Shown: one piece after another, positions 16,594-25,237 of the stretch
How positions within the stretch are numbered: the first letter of the stretch is position 1
Layout: each line of letters starts with the position of its first letter
Position numbers and translations under genes: made by a program
Assembly (NCBI RefSeq): GCF_031085295.1
Contig: NZ_JAVFWO010000004.1
Location: forward strand, 434,001-498,000
DNA from: Microbacterium psychrotolerans
GTDB lineage: Bacteria; Actinomycetota; Actinomycetes; Actinomycetales; Microbacteriaceae
Direction of reading: 5' to 3'
Length of the DNA: 64,000 nucleotides
Notes under the pieces: model-generated
The model's input: only the letters and a program-made list of their open reading frames with translations
What the model was told of the DNA's origin: nothing
Database searches by the model: none

Positions 16594-18110
16594 GACCGTG
16601 ACCCGACCGGCCGCGAGCGCCCCGGCGCTGCGGACGGGGTCTGCGGGACCGTCGGCCCCGCAGACCCGAGATCGATTCGGCGGCCGCCGAGGTGGCGCAG
16701 CACGTCCTCGTCGTGCGTGACGGCGACGACGGTCGTGCCGGCGGCGATCTCGGACTGCAGCAGCTGCACGAGCTCGATCCAGCCGCGGCGGTCCTGGCCG
16801 AACGTGGGCTCGTCGAGCACGATCACGGGCGGCGCGTCGGCCAGCACCGTCGCGACCGACAGCCGGCGCTTCTGTCCCCCCGACAGCGTGAACGGGTTCG
16901 CGGCGGCGAGCGGCGCGAGGTGCAGGCGCTCGAGCAGCTCGTCGACGATCAGGTCGACGGCGTCCACGGCAACCCCGCGTGAGCGCGGCCCGATCGCGAG
17001 CTCGTCGCGCACGGTCGAGGCGAGGAACTGGTGCTCCGGCTCCTGGAACACGGTGCCGATGCGGGTCAGCAGCTCGCGCGAGGTCCAGCGGGAGGGACGG
17101 CGGCCCGAGCGCCCGGCGAGCTCAGGCGCCGCGACGACCTCACCCGCCGCCTCGGGCAGGAGCCCTGCGAGCGTCAGCGCGAGGGTGGACTTGCCGGCGC
17201 CGTTGGGACCGGTGATCACGGTCGCCGCGCCGCGCGGAACGCTGAGGTCGAGCCCCGCACGCACGACGGTGCGCCGGTCGCGCGAGATCGAGAGAGCGGA
17301 TGCCGCCACCGCCGGGGCAGCACCGGGCGGTGCCTCGGGAAGGACCGGCAGGTCGACGGGGCGACCCGGGACCCACACGCCGGCGGCGGCGAGCGCCGCG
17401 CCGTGGCGGGCGAAGACCTCGGCCGGCGGGCCGTCGGCGAGCAGCCCGCCGTCGGCGCCGACGACGAGCACGCGGTCCATCAGGTCGGCCCAGACGGCCG
17501 TGCGATGCTCGATCACCACGAGCGTCGCCCCCGTCTCGGCGAGGGCGTGCTCGATGCTCGTGCGCACCTCGCGGACGCCCTCGGGATCGAGATTCGCCGT
17601 CGGCTCGTCGAGGAGCAGCACACCCGGTCGCATCGCCAGCACGCCGGCGAGCGCGAGCCGCTGCTTCTGCCCGCCGGACAGCGCCTTCGTCGGCCGCGCG
17701 AGGGGGACGTCGAGTCCGACGGCTTCGAGCGCCTCGGCGACACGGGCGGGGATCTCGGCCGCCGGCACCCCGAGGTTCTCGCAGCCGAAGGCCACGTCGT
17801 CGCCGACCTTCGACAGCACGACGCCCGAGTCCGGATCCTGCAGCACGAGCCCCACGCGGCCGCGGTGGGCCTCCGGCCGCTCGCCGTCGATCAGCAGCGA
17901 GCCCGTCTCGTCGCCCTCGTCGGCCCCGCCGAGCAGGCCCGCCATCCCGGCGAGCAGCGTCGACTTGCCCGCGCCCGACGCGCCGAGCAGCAGCACGCGC
18001 TCCCCCGGCTCGATCGTGAACGACACGTCGCGGACGGCGGGCAAGCGCCGGCCGGCGTAGCGCCATCCCCAGCCGTCCGCCGTGAGACGGGCCGGACGGG
18101 TCGAGGCCAT
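16590..18110 (-). CDS. ykoD: ECF transporter fused double ATPase (YkoD-like)
   Basis: A 506-residue protein of two tandem ABC ATPase domains. Domain 1 has Walker A GASGAGKST near residue 35, signature LSGGQKQRLALAG and Walker B LLLDEPTANLD. Domain 2 has GPNGAGKST, LSGGQKRRLSVATVL and IVLDEPTFGQD. In most ECF systems the two ATPases are separate; fusion is typical of ykoD. The ATG at 18110 lies 2 nt after the YkoE stop, so ykoE-ykoD-ykoC is one operon. Both sites look intact. Confidence 0.95.
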   Translation of the reverse strand: MASTRPARLTADGWGWRYAGRRLPAVRDVSFTIEPGERVLLLGASGAGKSTLLAGMAGLLGGADEGDETGSLLIDGERPEAHRGRVGLVLQDPDSGVVLSKVGDDVAFGCENLGVPAAEIPARVAEALEAVGLDVPLARPTKALSGGQKQRLALAGVLAMRPGVLLLDEPTANLDPEGVREVRTSIEHALAETGATLVVIEHRTAVWADLMDRVLVVGADGGLLADGPPAEVFARHGAALAAAGVWVPGRPVDLPVLPEAPPGAAPAVAASALSISRDRRTVVRAGLDLSVPRGAATVITGPNGAGKSTLALTLAGLLPEAAGEVVAAPELAGRSGRRPSRWTSRELLTRIGTVFQEPEHQFLASTVRDELAIGPRSRGVAVDAVDLIVDELLERLHLAPLAAANPFTLSGGQKRRLSVATVLADAPPVIVLDEPTFGQDRRGWIELVQLLQSEIAAGTTVVAVTHDEDVLRHLGGRRIDLGSAGPTVPQTPSAAPGRSRPVGSRS

Positions 18111-18112
18111 CG

Positions 18113-18757
18113 TCAGACCTCGCGGCGCGCTTCGCGTCCTGCCGCGAAGCGGTTGAGCGCGCCGGTGGCGGCGAGTCCGCGGACGGCGAGCCAGCCGACG
18201 ACGCCGGCGAGCACGGCGCCCGAGACGACGAGCGAGACGAGGTAGATCACGTTGAACTCGAGCGTCTTCAGGATGTTGGGCGAGCTGCCGTAGAACAGCT
18301 CGAACACCCAGGCACCGACCGCGGCGCCCGCACCGGCGAGCATCGCGACGGGCAGAGTGAAGCGGCGGTAGAGGAAGAGGGCGAAGATCAGCTCGGCGCC
18401 GAGGCCCTGGACCAGGCCCGACAGCAGCGTGGACACGCCCCACACGTTGCCGATGAGCATCGACACGATCGCGGCGATCACCTCGACGAGGAGCGCTGCG
18501 CCGGGCTTGCGGATGACGAGACCGCCGATGACGCCGCCGATCAGCCAGATGCCGACGGCGAGGCCGCCGAGGCCGGGGGTCAGGCCGTCCATCGCGATGA
18601 ACCAGGCGTAGCCGACGGTGTTCCAGGCCCAGAAGACGAGGCCGATGGCGACGCCGAGCACTGCGGCGACGACGATGTCGACGACGCGCCAGCGCAGGCT
18701 GCGCGGGCTCGAAGAGGGGGCCGCAACGGGGGTGGATGCGGACGCGGACGTGTGCAT
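18113..18757 (-). CDS. ykoE: ECF transporter substrate-binding component (YkoE family)
   Basis: A 214-residue S component with a 25-residue Ser/Ala-rich N terminus and about six helices. The YkoE signature is visible in IGLVFWAWNTVGYAWF, ISLIGNVWGVSTLLSGLVQGLGAELIF-like helix pairs and the conserved FELFYGSSPNILKTLEFNVIY segment. YkoE proteins specify thiamine/HMP for the ECF module; the TPP riboswitch immediately upstream supports this. ATG 18757 is chosen because GGGAGGAG lies just ahead of it and overlaps the 3' end of the aptamer. Confidence 0.94.
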   Translation of the reverse strand: MHTSASASTPVAAPSSSPRSLRWRVVDIVVAAVLGVAIGLVFWAWNTVGYAWFIAMDGLTPGLGGLAVGIWLIGGVIGGLVIRKPGAALLVEVIAAIVSMLIGNVWGVSTLLSGLVQGLGAELIFALFLYRRFTLPVAMLAGAGAAVGAWVFELFYGSSPNILKTLEFNVIYLVSLVVSGAVLAGVVGWLAVRGLAATGALNRFAAGREARREV

Positions 18758-18764
18758 GTGAACT

Positions 18765-18852
18765 CCTCCCTGCGCCGGCATGATCCGGATCAGGTTCGAC
18801 GGTCGAAGCGTGGATCGCTTCCTCTCAGCCCGGCTCACCGGACTCCCGTGGT
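18765..18852 (-). promoter_or_regulatory. TPP (thi-box) riboswitch
   Basis: Read on the minus strand the leader contains, in order, CACGGGAG, GGTGAGCCGGGCTGAGAGG (P2/J2-3 with the invariant CTGAGA), a variable P3 hairpin, and CGAACCTGATCCGGATCATG (P4/P5 with invariant ACCTGAT and GGATCATG), closing with CCGGCGCAGGGA. This is the thiamine pyrophosphate aptamer. Its 3' end abuts the ribosome site of ykoE, so ligand binding probably hides it and shuts off translation when thiamine is plentiful. Confidence 0.95.
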
Positions 18853-18862
18853 TATGGCGTTG

Positions 18863-18868
18863 AGTATA
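18863..18868 (-). promoter_or_regulatory. -10 element of the thiamine transporter operon
   Basis: TATACT on the minus strand lies about 11 nt before the first recognisable aptamer base, placing transcription start right at the riboswitch. No convincing -35 is seen 16-18 nt upstream. It is back to back with the -10 of the carboxypeptidase gene. Confidence 0.6.
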
Positions 18869-18884
18869 CCGCCGCGATGACGGG

Positions 18885-18890
18885 TATTTT
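18885..18890 (+). promoter_or_regulatory. -10 element for a probable leaderless transcript
   Basis: TATTTT ends 6 nt before the GTG at 18897. This spacing matches the actinobacterial leaderless arrangement, in which the -10 hexamer lies 6-7 nt ahead of the start codon. It supports GTG 18897 as the start of the carboxypeptidase gene, which has no correctly spaced ribosome site. Confidence 0.5.
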
Positions 18891-18896
18891 GAGGGG

Positions 18897-20621
18897 GTGA
18901 CTCCGGACGACACCCCCGTGCCCACGCGTCGCGCGCGTCGGGCGCAGACCGGTGCCGTGCCGACCGCGCCGTCGGGCGGCGCCCCGGAAGGCGGCATCCT
19001 CACCGTCGCCACCGGCGAGACCGAGGTCGTGCACCCGGAGAGCACCACCACCCCCGTCGGTGTGCCCACCGTCGCTCCGACGATCGCCACCATGCCGCTC
19101 GCCGGCAGCCCGGCCGCGATGGCGCCCACGATGGCCCTGTTCGACGCGGCGCCGCAGACCGGGCCTGTCATTCCCGGGCGCCTTCCCGAGCCGTCGGTCC
19201 CCGTGGCCACCTGGGATCCTGGCACTCACGACACGCTCGCCGACCTCCCGCGCTCCGACGACCTCCGCCCGACGGCGGGCAGCGGACGCACCGCACTCTC
19301 CTGGGTCGACGAGACGACCATGGGCCTCGGCGCCGCTCCGGGCGACCTGACCGCCGCGACCACCCCGTACGTCACCGTCGACGCCGATCTGCTCTCCGAC
19401 GCACCGCGGCGCTCGCCGCTGCGCGCCGGCGTCGTGGTTCCCACCCTCGCGATCGCGGCCGTGCTCGGCGCGTATGCGGGGACGACGCTGCTGTGGCCGC
19501 TGCACGCCGTCGCGCCCACGGTCACCGCCATGGAGGTCCAGCCGGTGGCGGCGCCCGCCGCGGCCCCGGCGTGGCCCGCACAGGGCAGCGCGGCCGAGGC
19601 GGTCGGGGGCATCTCGGGGTCGCTGGCCACCACGGCGGATGCCGACTCCATCGCGAGCATCACCAAGCTCGTGACCGCCCTGGTGGTCCTCGAGGAGATG
19701 CCGCTCGCGCTCGGCGAGCAGGGACCCGAGTACCGGTTCACCTCGGCGGATCGCTCCCGCTACTGGCAGTACCTCAGCAACGGCGAGTCGGCGCTGAACG
19801 TGCCCGCCGGCGGCTCGCTCACCCAGTATCAGATGCTCGAGGGCATGCTGATCGGATCCGCGAACAACTACGCCGACCGGCTCGCGCAGGGCATCTGGCC
19901 GTCGGATGCCGTCTTCGCCTCGGCGGCCTCGTCGTGGCTCTCCAGCCACGGCGTCTCCGGCGTGACCGTCTACGAGCCGACGGGCATGGACCCGCGCAAC
20001 ACCGCGAGCCCCGAGGCCCTCGTGGTGCTCGCGCAGAAGGCCCTCGCGAACCCCGTGATCGCCGAGATCGTCGCGAAGCAGTCCGTCGACCTGCCCGGTG
20101 CCGGGCTCGTCGAGAACACCAACGGCCTGCTCGCCGACCCGGGCGTCGTGGGCCTGAAGACCGGGACGCTCGACGCCTGGAACCTGCTGTCGGCGAAGGA
20201 CGTCACGATCGGCGACACGACGGTGCGCCTCTACGCGTCGGTGCTCGGACAGCCCGACGACGAAAGCCGCCTGGCCGCCTCCCGCGCGCTCTACGCGCAG
20301 CTCGAGAGCGAGTTGCAACTGAAGCCCTCGGTGACGGCGAACACGGTGGCCGGACAGGTCGAGACACTGTGGGGCGACGAGGTGGACATCGTCACCTCGG
20401 GGGATGCGTCGGTGGTCCTGTGGAACGGCGGCAGCGGCACCGTCGCCACCACGTATCACCTCGGCGAGAGCCGCGAGGCGGGCGACGTGGTCGGCTCGCT
20501 CAGCGTGGCCGGGCCGCTCGACGACACCACGGTCGACCTGCAGCTCGCCGCCGACATCACCGACCCGTCGCCGTGGTGGCGGCTGACGCACCCGCTGGAC
20601 CTGTTCGGCCTCAACGGCTGA
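18897..20621 (+). CDS. Membrane-anchored D-alanyl-D-alanine carboxypeptidase
   Basis: A 574-residue penicillin-binding protein of the S11 (DacA) type that trims the terminal D-Ala of cell-wall stem peptides. A Pro/Thr/Ala-rich cytoplasmic tail of about 175 residues leads to one membrane helix (about 178-200), so the catalytic domain is extracellular. Catalytic motifs are S254-I-T-K257, S321-A-N323 and K421-T-G, in correct order. The unusually long intrinsically disordered N terminus and the type II membrane anchor are typical of actinobacterial homologues but differ from the cleaved-signal DacA of proteobacteria. The start is GTG 18897, supported by the -10 just upstream. Confidence 0.9.
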   Translation: MTPDDTPVPTRRARRAQTGAVPTAPSGGAPEGGILTVATGETEVVHPESTTTPVGVPTVAPTIATMPLAGSPAAMAPTMALFDAAPQTGPVIPGRLPEPSVPVATWDPGTHDTLADLPRSDDLRPTAGSGRTALSWVDETTMGLGAAPGDLTAATTPYVTVDADLLSDAPRRSPLRAGVVVPTLAIAAVLGAYAGTTLLWPLHAVAPTVTAMEVQPVAAPAAAPAWPAQGSAAEAVGGISGSLATTADADSIASITKLVTALVVLEEMPLALGEQGPEYRFTSADRSRYWQYLSNGESALNVPAGGSLTQYQMLEGMLIGSANNYADRLAQGIWPSDAVFASAASSWLSSHGVSGVTVYEPTGMDPRNTASPEALVVLAQKALANPVIAEIVAKQSVDLPGAGLVENTNGLLADPGVVGLKTGTLDAWNLLSAKDVTIGDTTVRLYASVLGQPDDESRLAASRALYAQLESELQLKPSVTANTVAGQVETLWGDEVDIVTSGDASVVLWNGGSGTVATTYHLGESREAGDVVGSLSVAGPLDDTTVDLQLAADITDPSPWWRLTHPLDLFGLNG

Positions 20622-20634
20622 CGCGGTCCGCCGC

Positions 20635-21051
20635 TCAGTCGGCGGACGGGTGCCCGACGACGCCCTTGCGCAGCAGCGCGTTGCCGTACGTGCGGGTCTC
20701 GCCCGTGCGGACCACGAGGTACGCGCGCTTCGCCTGCTCGTAGTACTCGAACCGGTCGATGAAGCGCGGCGCATCGGTGCCGGCCGCGGCGGCGAGCTCT
20801 CGCTGCACGTCGAGCGCTTCGCCGTCAGCCGACGCCATGAGGTCGAGCGCGGGCGCATCGTCGAGCGGCAGCACCGTGCGCACGGCGGCCACCACCTCGG
20901 GCGTGGTCGTTCCGGGCAGGTCCACGACGCGCGCGCCGATCGCCCACGCCGGAAAGTGGGCGTCGGCGATCACGACGGCATCGGAGTGGCCCATCCGGTC
21001 GAGGTGGAGCAGCAGCTCCCCCGTCAGCAGCGGGTGGATGCCCTCGAGCAT
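20635..21051 (-). CDS. fucU: L-fucose mutarotase (RbsD/FucU family)
   Basis: A 138-residue RbsD/FucU protein that interconverts alpha and beta anomers of fucose. It shows the family opening LEGIHPLLTGELLLHLDRMGHSD followed by VIADAHFPA, and near the C terminus the conserved RFEYYEQAKRAYLVVRTGE(T/R)RTYGNALLRKGV pattern, of FucU type. It is the last gene of the minus-strand fucose operon (fuconate dehydratase, fucose dehydrogenase, mutarotase), 13 bp after the dehydrogenase stop. It would feed the correct anomer to that dehydrogenase. AAGGGA precedes the ATG at 21051. Confidence 0.93.
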   Translation of the reverse strand: MLEGIHPLLTGELLLHLDRMGHSDAVVIADAHFPAWAIGARVVDLPGTTTPEVVAAVRTVLPLDDAPALDLMASADGEALDVQRELAAAAGTDAPRFIDRFEYYEQAKRAYLVVRTGETRTYGNALLRKGVVGHPSAD

Positions 21052-21064
21052 GGGGTTCCCTTCG

Positions 21065-22042
21065 TCAGCGGATGAGGCCTTCGGCGGCCAGATCGTCCCA
21101 CAGTCCCACGGGGATGTCGACCGCCATCAGCTCGGCGTTGCGCCGCAGCTGCTCGGGGCGGCTCCCGCCCACGACGACCGAGCGCACGGCCGGATCCCGC
21201 AGCGCGAACTGCACCGCCGCGGCAGGCAGCGGCACGTCGTGCGCGCGGCAGACCGCGACGATGCGCTGCAGGTGCGCCCACAGCGGCTCCGGCATCCGTC
21301 CGTACTCATAGCGGTCGTCGCGGGAGGGCTCGTCCTTCGCCAGCAGGCCGGAGTTGAAGACTGATGCCGCGACCACGCCGGTCCGGCGCTCGTGGCACGC
21401 CGGCAGCACGTCGTCGGCGGCCGGCTGCTCGAGCAGCGTGTAGCGCCCGGCGACCATGATGAGGTCGAGGTCGGCGCCGCGCACGGCCGCGGCGAGCGCG
21501 TCGGCGGTCATCGAGCCGATGCCGACCGCGTCGACGGCGCCCTCCGCGCGGAGCCGCTCGAGGGCCGGAAAGGCCTCCCGCAGCGCGAGGTCGAGGTCGT
21601 GGCGCTCGGGGTCGTGCAGGTAGAGGATGTCGACGCGATCGATCCCGAGTCGATCGAGAGACTCGTCGAGGCTCGCTCGGATGCCGGCCTCCGAGAAGTC
21701 CCATTCGCGGCGCAGCGTCGTGCGCACGTGGAAGTCGGCGGCGAGGTCCAATCCGCCGTCGTCGTCCGGGTTGGGGCGCAGCAGCCGCCCGGCCTTCGTC
21801 GAGATCACGAACTCATCGCGAGGCTTCGTCCGCAGGAACGCCCCGAGCCGGCGCTCCGAGAGACCGAGGCCGTAGTGCGGGGCGGTGTCGAAGTAGCGGA
21901 TGCCGCTCTCCCAGGCCGCGTCGAGGATGGCCCACGCCTGATCGTCGGTGAGCTCGCGGAAGAGGTTCCCGACGTTCGCGGCGCCGTAGCCGAGGCGCGT
22001 CAGCGCGGGAGTCTCGACGCCGGTCCGGTCAGGCCGCGGCAT
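21065..22042 (-). CDS. L-fucose (D-threo-aldose) 1-dehydrogenase, AKR family
   Basis: A 325-residue aldo/keto reductase of the L-fucose/D-threo-aldose dehydrogenase branch, oxidising L-fucose at C1 to L-fuconolactone with NAD(P)+. The tetrad is seen in [10 protein letters not shown] (Asp, Tyr), VISTKAGR (Lys) and ILYLHDPER (His). The motif [20 protein letters not shown] and the C-terminal [11 protein letters not shown] are typical of the branch. ATG 22042 ([18 protein letters not shown]) is preferred over an upstream start at 22069. It overlaps the end of the fuconate dehydratase gene by 14 nt. Context within the fucose operon fixes the assignment. Confidence 0.9.
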   Translation of the reverse strand: MPRPDRTGVETPALTRLGYGAANVGNLFRELTDDQAWAILDAAWESGIRYFDTAPHYGLGLSERRLGAFLRTKPRDEFVISTKAGRLLRPNPDDDGGLDLAADFHVRTTLRREWDFSEAGIRASLDESLDRLGIDRVDILYLHDPERHDLDLALREAFPALERLRAEGAVDAVGIGSMTADALAAAVRGADLDLIMVAGRYTLLEQPAADDVLPACHERRTGVVAASVFNSGLLAKDEPSRDDRYEYGRMPEPLWAHLQRIVAVCRAHDVPLPAAAVQFALRDPAVRSVVVGGSRPEQLRRNAELMAVDIPVGLWDDLAAEGLIR

Positions 22043-23324
22043 CCGTGCTCCCGAACTCGTATGCCGCACGGCTGGCCGCCTTCATCTCCATGCCGATACC
22101 CGGCGCGAGCGGGGCGCGGTAGGCGCCGCCCTGGACGTCGGTCGGCACGACGAAGTGCTCGTGCAGGTGGTCGACGTACTCGATCATTCGGCCCTCGCGG
22201 CTGCCGCTGACGGCCACGAAGTCGAACATCGACAGGTGCTGCACCGCCTCGCAGAGGCCGACGCCACCGGCGTGCGGGCACACCGGCACACCGAACTTCG
22301 CCGCGAGCAGCAGGTTCGCGATGTTCTCGTTGACGCCGCCGACGCGCGCGGCGTCGATCTGCATGACCGCGATGGCATCGGCCTGCAGCAGCTGCTTGAA
22401 GATGACGCGGTTCTGCGCATGCTCGCCCGTCGCCACGCGCACCGGAGCGACGCCCCGGGCGATCTCGGCGTGGCCCAGCACATCGTCGGGGCTCGTCGGC
22501 TCCTCGATCCAGGCGATGCCGAAGTCGGCGAGTGCGTTCACCCACGCGATCGCCTCCGACACCTCCCAGCGCTGGTTCGCGTCGATGGCGATCGGGAAGT
22601 CGGGCCCGCACACCTCGCGGGCGACACGGAGGCGGCGGATGTCGTCGTCGAGGTCGGCGCCCACCTTGAGCTTGATCTGGCCGAAGCCGTCGGCGATCGC
22701 CTCGCGGCACAGCCGCGCGAGCTTCTCGTCCGAGTATCCGAGCCAGCCGGGGCTCGTCGTGTAGGCCGGGAAGCCCGTGGCGAGGAGCTCCTGCTCCCTG
22801 ACGGCTCGGCCCGGTTCGGCGTCGCGGAGGATCTGGAGAGCATCCTCAGGCGTCAGGGCGTTGGTGAGGTAGCGGAAGTCGACGAGGGCGACGAGCTCCT
22901 CGGGGCTCATGCGCGAGAGCAGCTGCCAGAGCGGGAGCCCGGCGCGCTTGGCCTTGATGTCCCACAGCGCGTTCACGGCCGCGCCGATCGCCATGTGCAT
23001 GACGCCCTTCTCGGGGCCGAGCCAGCGCAGCTGCGAGTCGCCGATGAGCTCGCGGTTCGTCGCCCCCATGTCGTCGAGGAGCGGCTCCACCTCGCGGCCC
23101 ACCAGGTGCCCGGCGAGCGCGTCGAGGGCCGCGACCTGCACGTCGTTGCCGCGGCCGATCGTGAACACGAAGGCGTGCCCGTCGATGCCGTCGGCGCCGT
23201 CTGTCACGATCCGCAGGTAGGCGGCGGAGTAGTCGGGATCGGGATTCATCGCGTCGGAGCCGTCCAGGCTGAGCGAGGTGGGGAATCGGATGTCTGTCGT
23301 CTCGAAGGCGACGATGCGGCTCAC
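22029..23324 (-). CDS. L-fuconate dehydratase
   Basis: A 431-residue enolase-superfamily enzyme converting L-fuconate to 2-keto-3-deoxy-L-fuconate. It has the capping-domain start [25 protein letters not shown], nearly invariant in this family, the KLKVG base motif, metal ligands in [19 protein letters not shown] and VATGEHAQN, and the second base region [16 protein letters not shown]. Length matches known FucD proteins. The GTG start at 23324 has GGAGA 8 nt upstream. It is first in the minus-strand operon and diverges from the FAH-fold hydrolase gene; a FadR-type operator lies inside its promoter. Confidence 0.95.
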   Translation of the reverse strand: MSRIVAFETTDIRFPTSLSLDGSDAMNPDPDYSAAYLRIVTDGADGIDGHAFVFTIGRGNDVQVAALDALAGHLVGREVEPLLDDMGATNRELIGDSQLRWLGPEKGVMHMAIGAAVNALWDIKAKRAGLPLWQLLSRMSPEELVALVDFRYLTNALTPEDALQILRDAEPGRAVREQELLATGFPAYTTSPGWLGYSDEKLARLCREAIADGFGQIKLKVGADLDDDIRRLRVAREVCGPDFPIAIDANQRWEVSEAIAWVNALADFGIAWIEEPTSPDDVLGHAEIARGVAPVRVATGEHAQNRVIFKQLLQADAIAVMQIDAARVGGVNENIANLLLAAKFGVPVCPHAGGVGLCEAVQHLSMFDFVAVSGSREGRMIEYVDHLHEHFVVPTDVQGGAYRAPLAPGIGMEMKAASRAAYEFGSTDAAA

Positions 23325-23369
23325 GGGGCGGTCTCCTGCAGTTCGCGGTCCGGAAGTCGAACCGCTCGC

Positions 23370-23399
23370 AGTGTAAACATCCGATGTCTATACTGTCAA
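23370..23399. promoter_or_regulatory. Divergent fucose promoters with FadR-type operator
   Basis: Minus strand: TTGACA (23394-23399), 18-nt spacer, TACACT (23370-23375), driving the fuconate dehydratase operon. Plus strand: TATACT at 23389-23394 driving the hydrolase/SDR operon. Between them lies ACATC-C-GATGT at 23377-23387, a perfect palindrome around one base, sitting in the minus-strand spacer and abutting the plus-strand -10, so one bound repressor would silence both. The same 11-mer is at the promoter of the regulator gene (26137-26147). Confidence 0.8.
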
Positions 23400-23459
23400 T
23401 CACGCCCCGCGGGCCGCGACGGCACCGACGCCGCCCCGCACGGAGAATCCAGGAGAGCA

Positions 23460-24320
23460 ATGAAGTTCGCGCGCCTCGGCGAGTCCGGTAGCGAGATCCC
23501 CGTCGTCCTCGACGGCGATCGTCGCCTCGATCTGCGCCCGCTCACATCCGATGTCGACGGCAGTTTCCTCGCCGACGATCCCGTCGGCCGCACGTCCGCC
23601 GCGATCGCCGCAGGGCTCCTCCCCGAGCTGCCGGGAGCCGACGCACTCCGCATCGGCGCCCCGATCGCGCGTCCGAGCGCGGTCATCTGCATCGGACAGA
23701 ACTACGCCGCGCACGCGCGGGAATCCGGCGCCGAGCCGCCGACTGTTCCGATCATCTTCCTGAAGACCCCGAACACCGTGGTCGGGCCGAACGACGCCGT
23801 GACGATCCCGCGGGGAAGCGAGAAGACCGACTGGGAGGTCGAGCTCGGCGTCGTGATCGGGCGCCGGACGGCGTACCTCGACAGCATCGACGAGGTCGAC
23901 GCGCACATCGCCGGCTACGTCGTGGCCAACGACGTCTCGGAGCGCACCTTCCAGATGGAGGTCTCGGGCGGGCAGTGGTCGAAGGGCAAGATCGCCCCCG
24001 GCTTCAACCCCACCGGACCCTGGCTGGTCACCCCCGACGAGGTCGACGCGCAGAACCTCGATCTGAAGAGCTTCGTCAACGGCGAGCCCCGTCAGGACTC
24101 GAACACGAGCGACATGATCTTCGACGTGCGCACGATCGTGCACCACCTCTCGCAGTTCGTGACGCTCGAGCCCGGCGATCTCATCCTCACCGGAACCCCG
24201 CAGGGCGTGGCCTTCGGCGGCAAGTTCCCGTATCTCACCGCGGGCGACGTCGTCGACATCGAGATCGAGGGCCTGGGCGCGCAGCGCCAGGAGTTCGTGG
24301 CGTGGGAGGCAGCACGATGA
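23460..24320 (+). CDS. FAH-fold 2,4-diketo-3-deoxy-L-fuconate hydrolase
   Basis: A 286-residue fumarylacetoacetate hydrolase-family protein. The family core is clear: VICIGQNYAAHARESG, IIFLKTPNTVVGPNDAV, the metal ligands in DWEVELGVVIG and VVANDVSER, and LILTGTPQGVAFG near the C terminus. In the non-phosphorylative fucose pathway the FAH-family enzyme splits 2,4-diketo-3-deoxy-L-fuconate into pyruvate and L-lactate, and its coupling to the SDR by a 4-nt overlap fits this. ATG 23460 has AGGAG seven bases upstream. A second copy of the operator palindrome occurs in the coding sequence at 23544-23554. Confidence 0.9.
   Translation: MKFARLGESGSEIPVVLDGDRRLDLRPLTSDVDGSFLADDPVGRTSAAIAAGLLPELPGADALRIGAPIARPSAVICIGQNYAAHARESGAEPPTVPIIFLKTPNTVVGPNDAVTIPRGSEKTDWEVELGVVIGRRTAYLDSIDEVDAHIAGYVVANDVSERTFQMEVSGGQWSKGKIAPGFNPTGPWLVTPDEVDAQNLDLKSFVNGEPRQDSNTSDMIFDVRTIVHHLSQFVTLEPGDLILTGTPQGVAFGGKFPYLTAGDVVDIEIEGLGAQRQEFVAWEAAR
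23544..23554. promoter_or_regulatory. Second copy of the ACATCCGATGT palindrome, intragenic
   Basis: An exact copy of the 11-bp operator lies 84 nt into the hydrolase gene, 167 bp from the promoter copy. It could be an auxiliary operator for looping, but it also translates as Thr-Ser-Asp-Val in codons common in this genome, so chance is a real alternative. Confidence 0.35.
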
Positions 24321-25075
24321 GCGGACAGCTGGACGGATTGGTCGCCGTCGTGACCGGGGGCGCCTCGGGCATCGGCGCCGCGATCGCGAGTGCCCTGGCC
24401 GACGAGGGTGCCGAGGTCGCCGTGCTCGACCGTGACACCTCCGGCGCCGACCCGAGGTTCGCTGCGTTCGCCGCCGACGTGTCGGACCGCGCCGGCGTCG
24501 AGGACGCGATCGCCGCGGTGGCCGAGCGCTTCGGCCGCATCGACATCCTCGTCAACAACGCCGGCATCGGTGCGCAGGGCGACATCGCCGCCAACGACGA
24601 CGACGAGTGGGCGCGCGTCCTCTCGGTCAACGTCACCGGCATCGCGCGTGTGAGCGCGGCCGCGCTGCCGTGGCTGCGGCAGTCGCCCGCGGCGGCGATC
24701 TGCAACACGTCGTCGATCGCCGCCACCGCGGGGCTCCCGCAGCGCGCGCTGTACAGCGCGTCGAAGGGGGCTGTGCTGTCGCTCACAAGGGCGATGGCCG
24801 CCGACCACCTGCGCGAGGGCATCCGCGTGAACGCCGTCAACCCGGGCACGGCCGACACCCCGTGGATCGGCCGCCTGCTCGCCAGCGCGCCCGACCCCGC
24901 GGCTGAGCGCGCCGCGCTCGAGGCTCGGCAGCCGCACGGCCGCCTGGTGTCGGCCGACGAGGTCGCCGGCGCCGTGCTCTACCTCGTCAGCCCCCGCGCG
25001 GGCTCGACCACGGGCACCTACATCGAGGTGGACGGCGGGATGTCGCCCCTGCGCCTCCGCCCCGCCGGCTCCTGA
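24317..25075 (+). CDS. SDR dehydrogenase, likely 2-keto-3-deoxy-L-fuconate dehydrogenase
   Basis: A 252-residue classical SDR: TGGASGIGAAIASAL (cofactor), Asp in VLDRDTSG after beta2 favouring NAD+, NNAGIGAQG, the catalytic Ser in NTSSIAATAGLPQ, Tyr-X3-Lys in YSASKGAV, and NPGTADTPW. The position after the FAH hydrolase with a 4-nt stop/start overlap, inside the fucose locus, points to oxidation of 2-keto-3-deoxy-L-fuconate at C4, the step before hydrolysis. Sequence alone would allow another sugar alcohol substrate. It converges on the lactonase gene with 162 bp of unremarkable sequence between. Confidence 0.88.
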   Translation: MSGQLDGLVAVVTGGASGIGAAIASALADEGAEVAVLDRDTSGADPRFAAFAADVSDRAGVEDAIAAVAERFGRIDILVNNAGIGAQGDIAANDDDEWARVLSVNVTGIARVSAAALPWLRQSPAAAICNTSSIAATAGLPQRALYSASKGAVLSLTRAMAADHLREGIRVNAVNPGTADTPWIGRLLASAPDPAAERAALEARQPHGRLVSADEVAGAVLYLVSPRAGSTTGTYIEVDGGMSPLRLRPAGS

Positions 25076-25237
25076 GGAGCGTGCCGGGCAGGTCCGCGGC
25101 ATGCGTGGGCGCCCGGCCGCGGCATCCGTTCAACGGGTCGACCGCGCCTCCACAGGACGTCGGGGTCGGATTCCTCCTGGAGAACGCTGGTCGACCTGGT
25201 GAGCGAGCGCCGCGGAAGCAGGCGGGGAGCGGATCGG

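Noticed and set aside
25076..25237. Intergenic region with two GGTCGACC-like words
   Set aside because: I see no open frame, no hairpin with clear stem and no att-like duplication; it is just a spacer between convergent genes.
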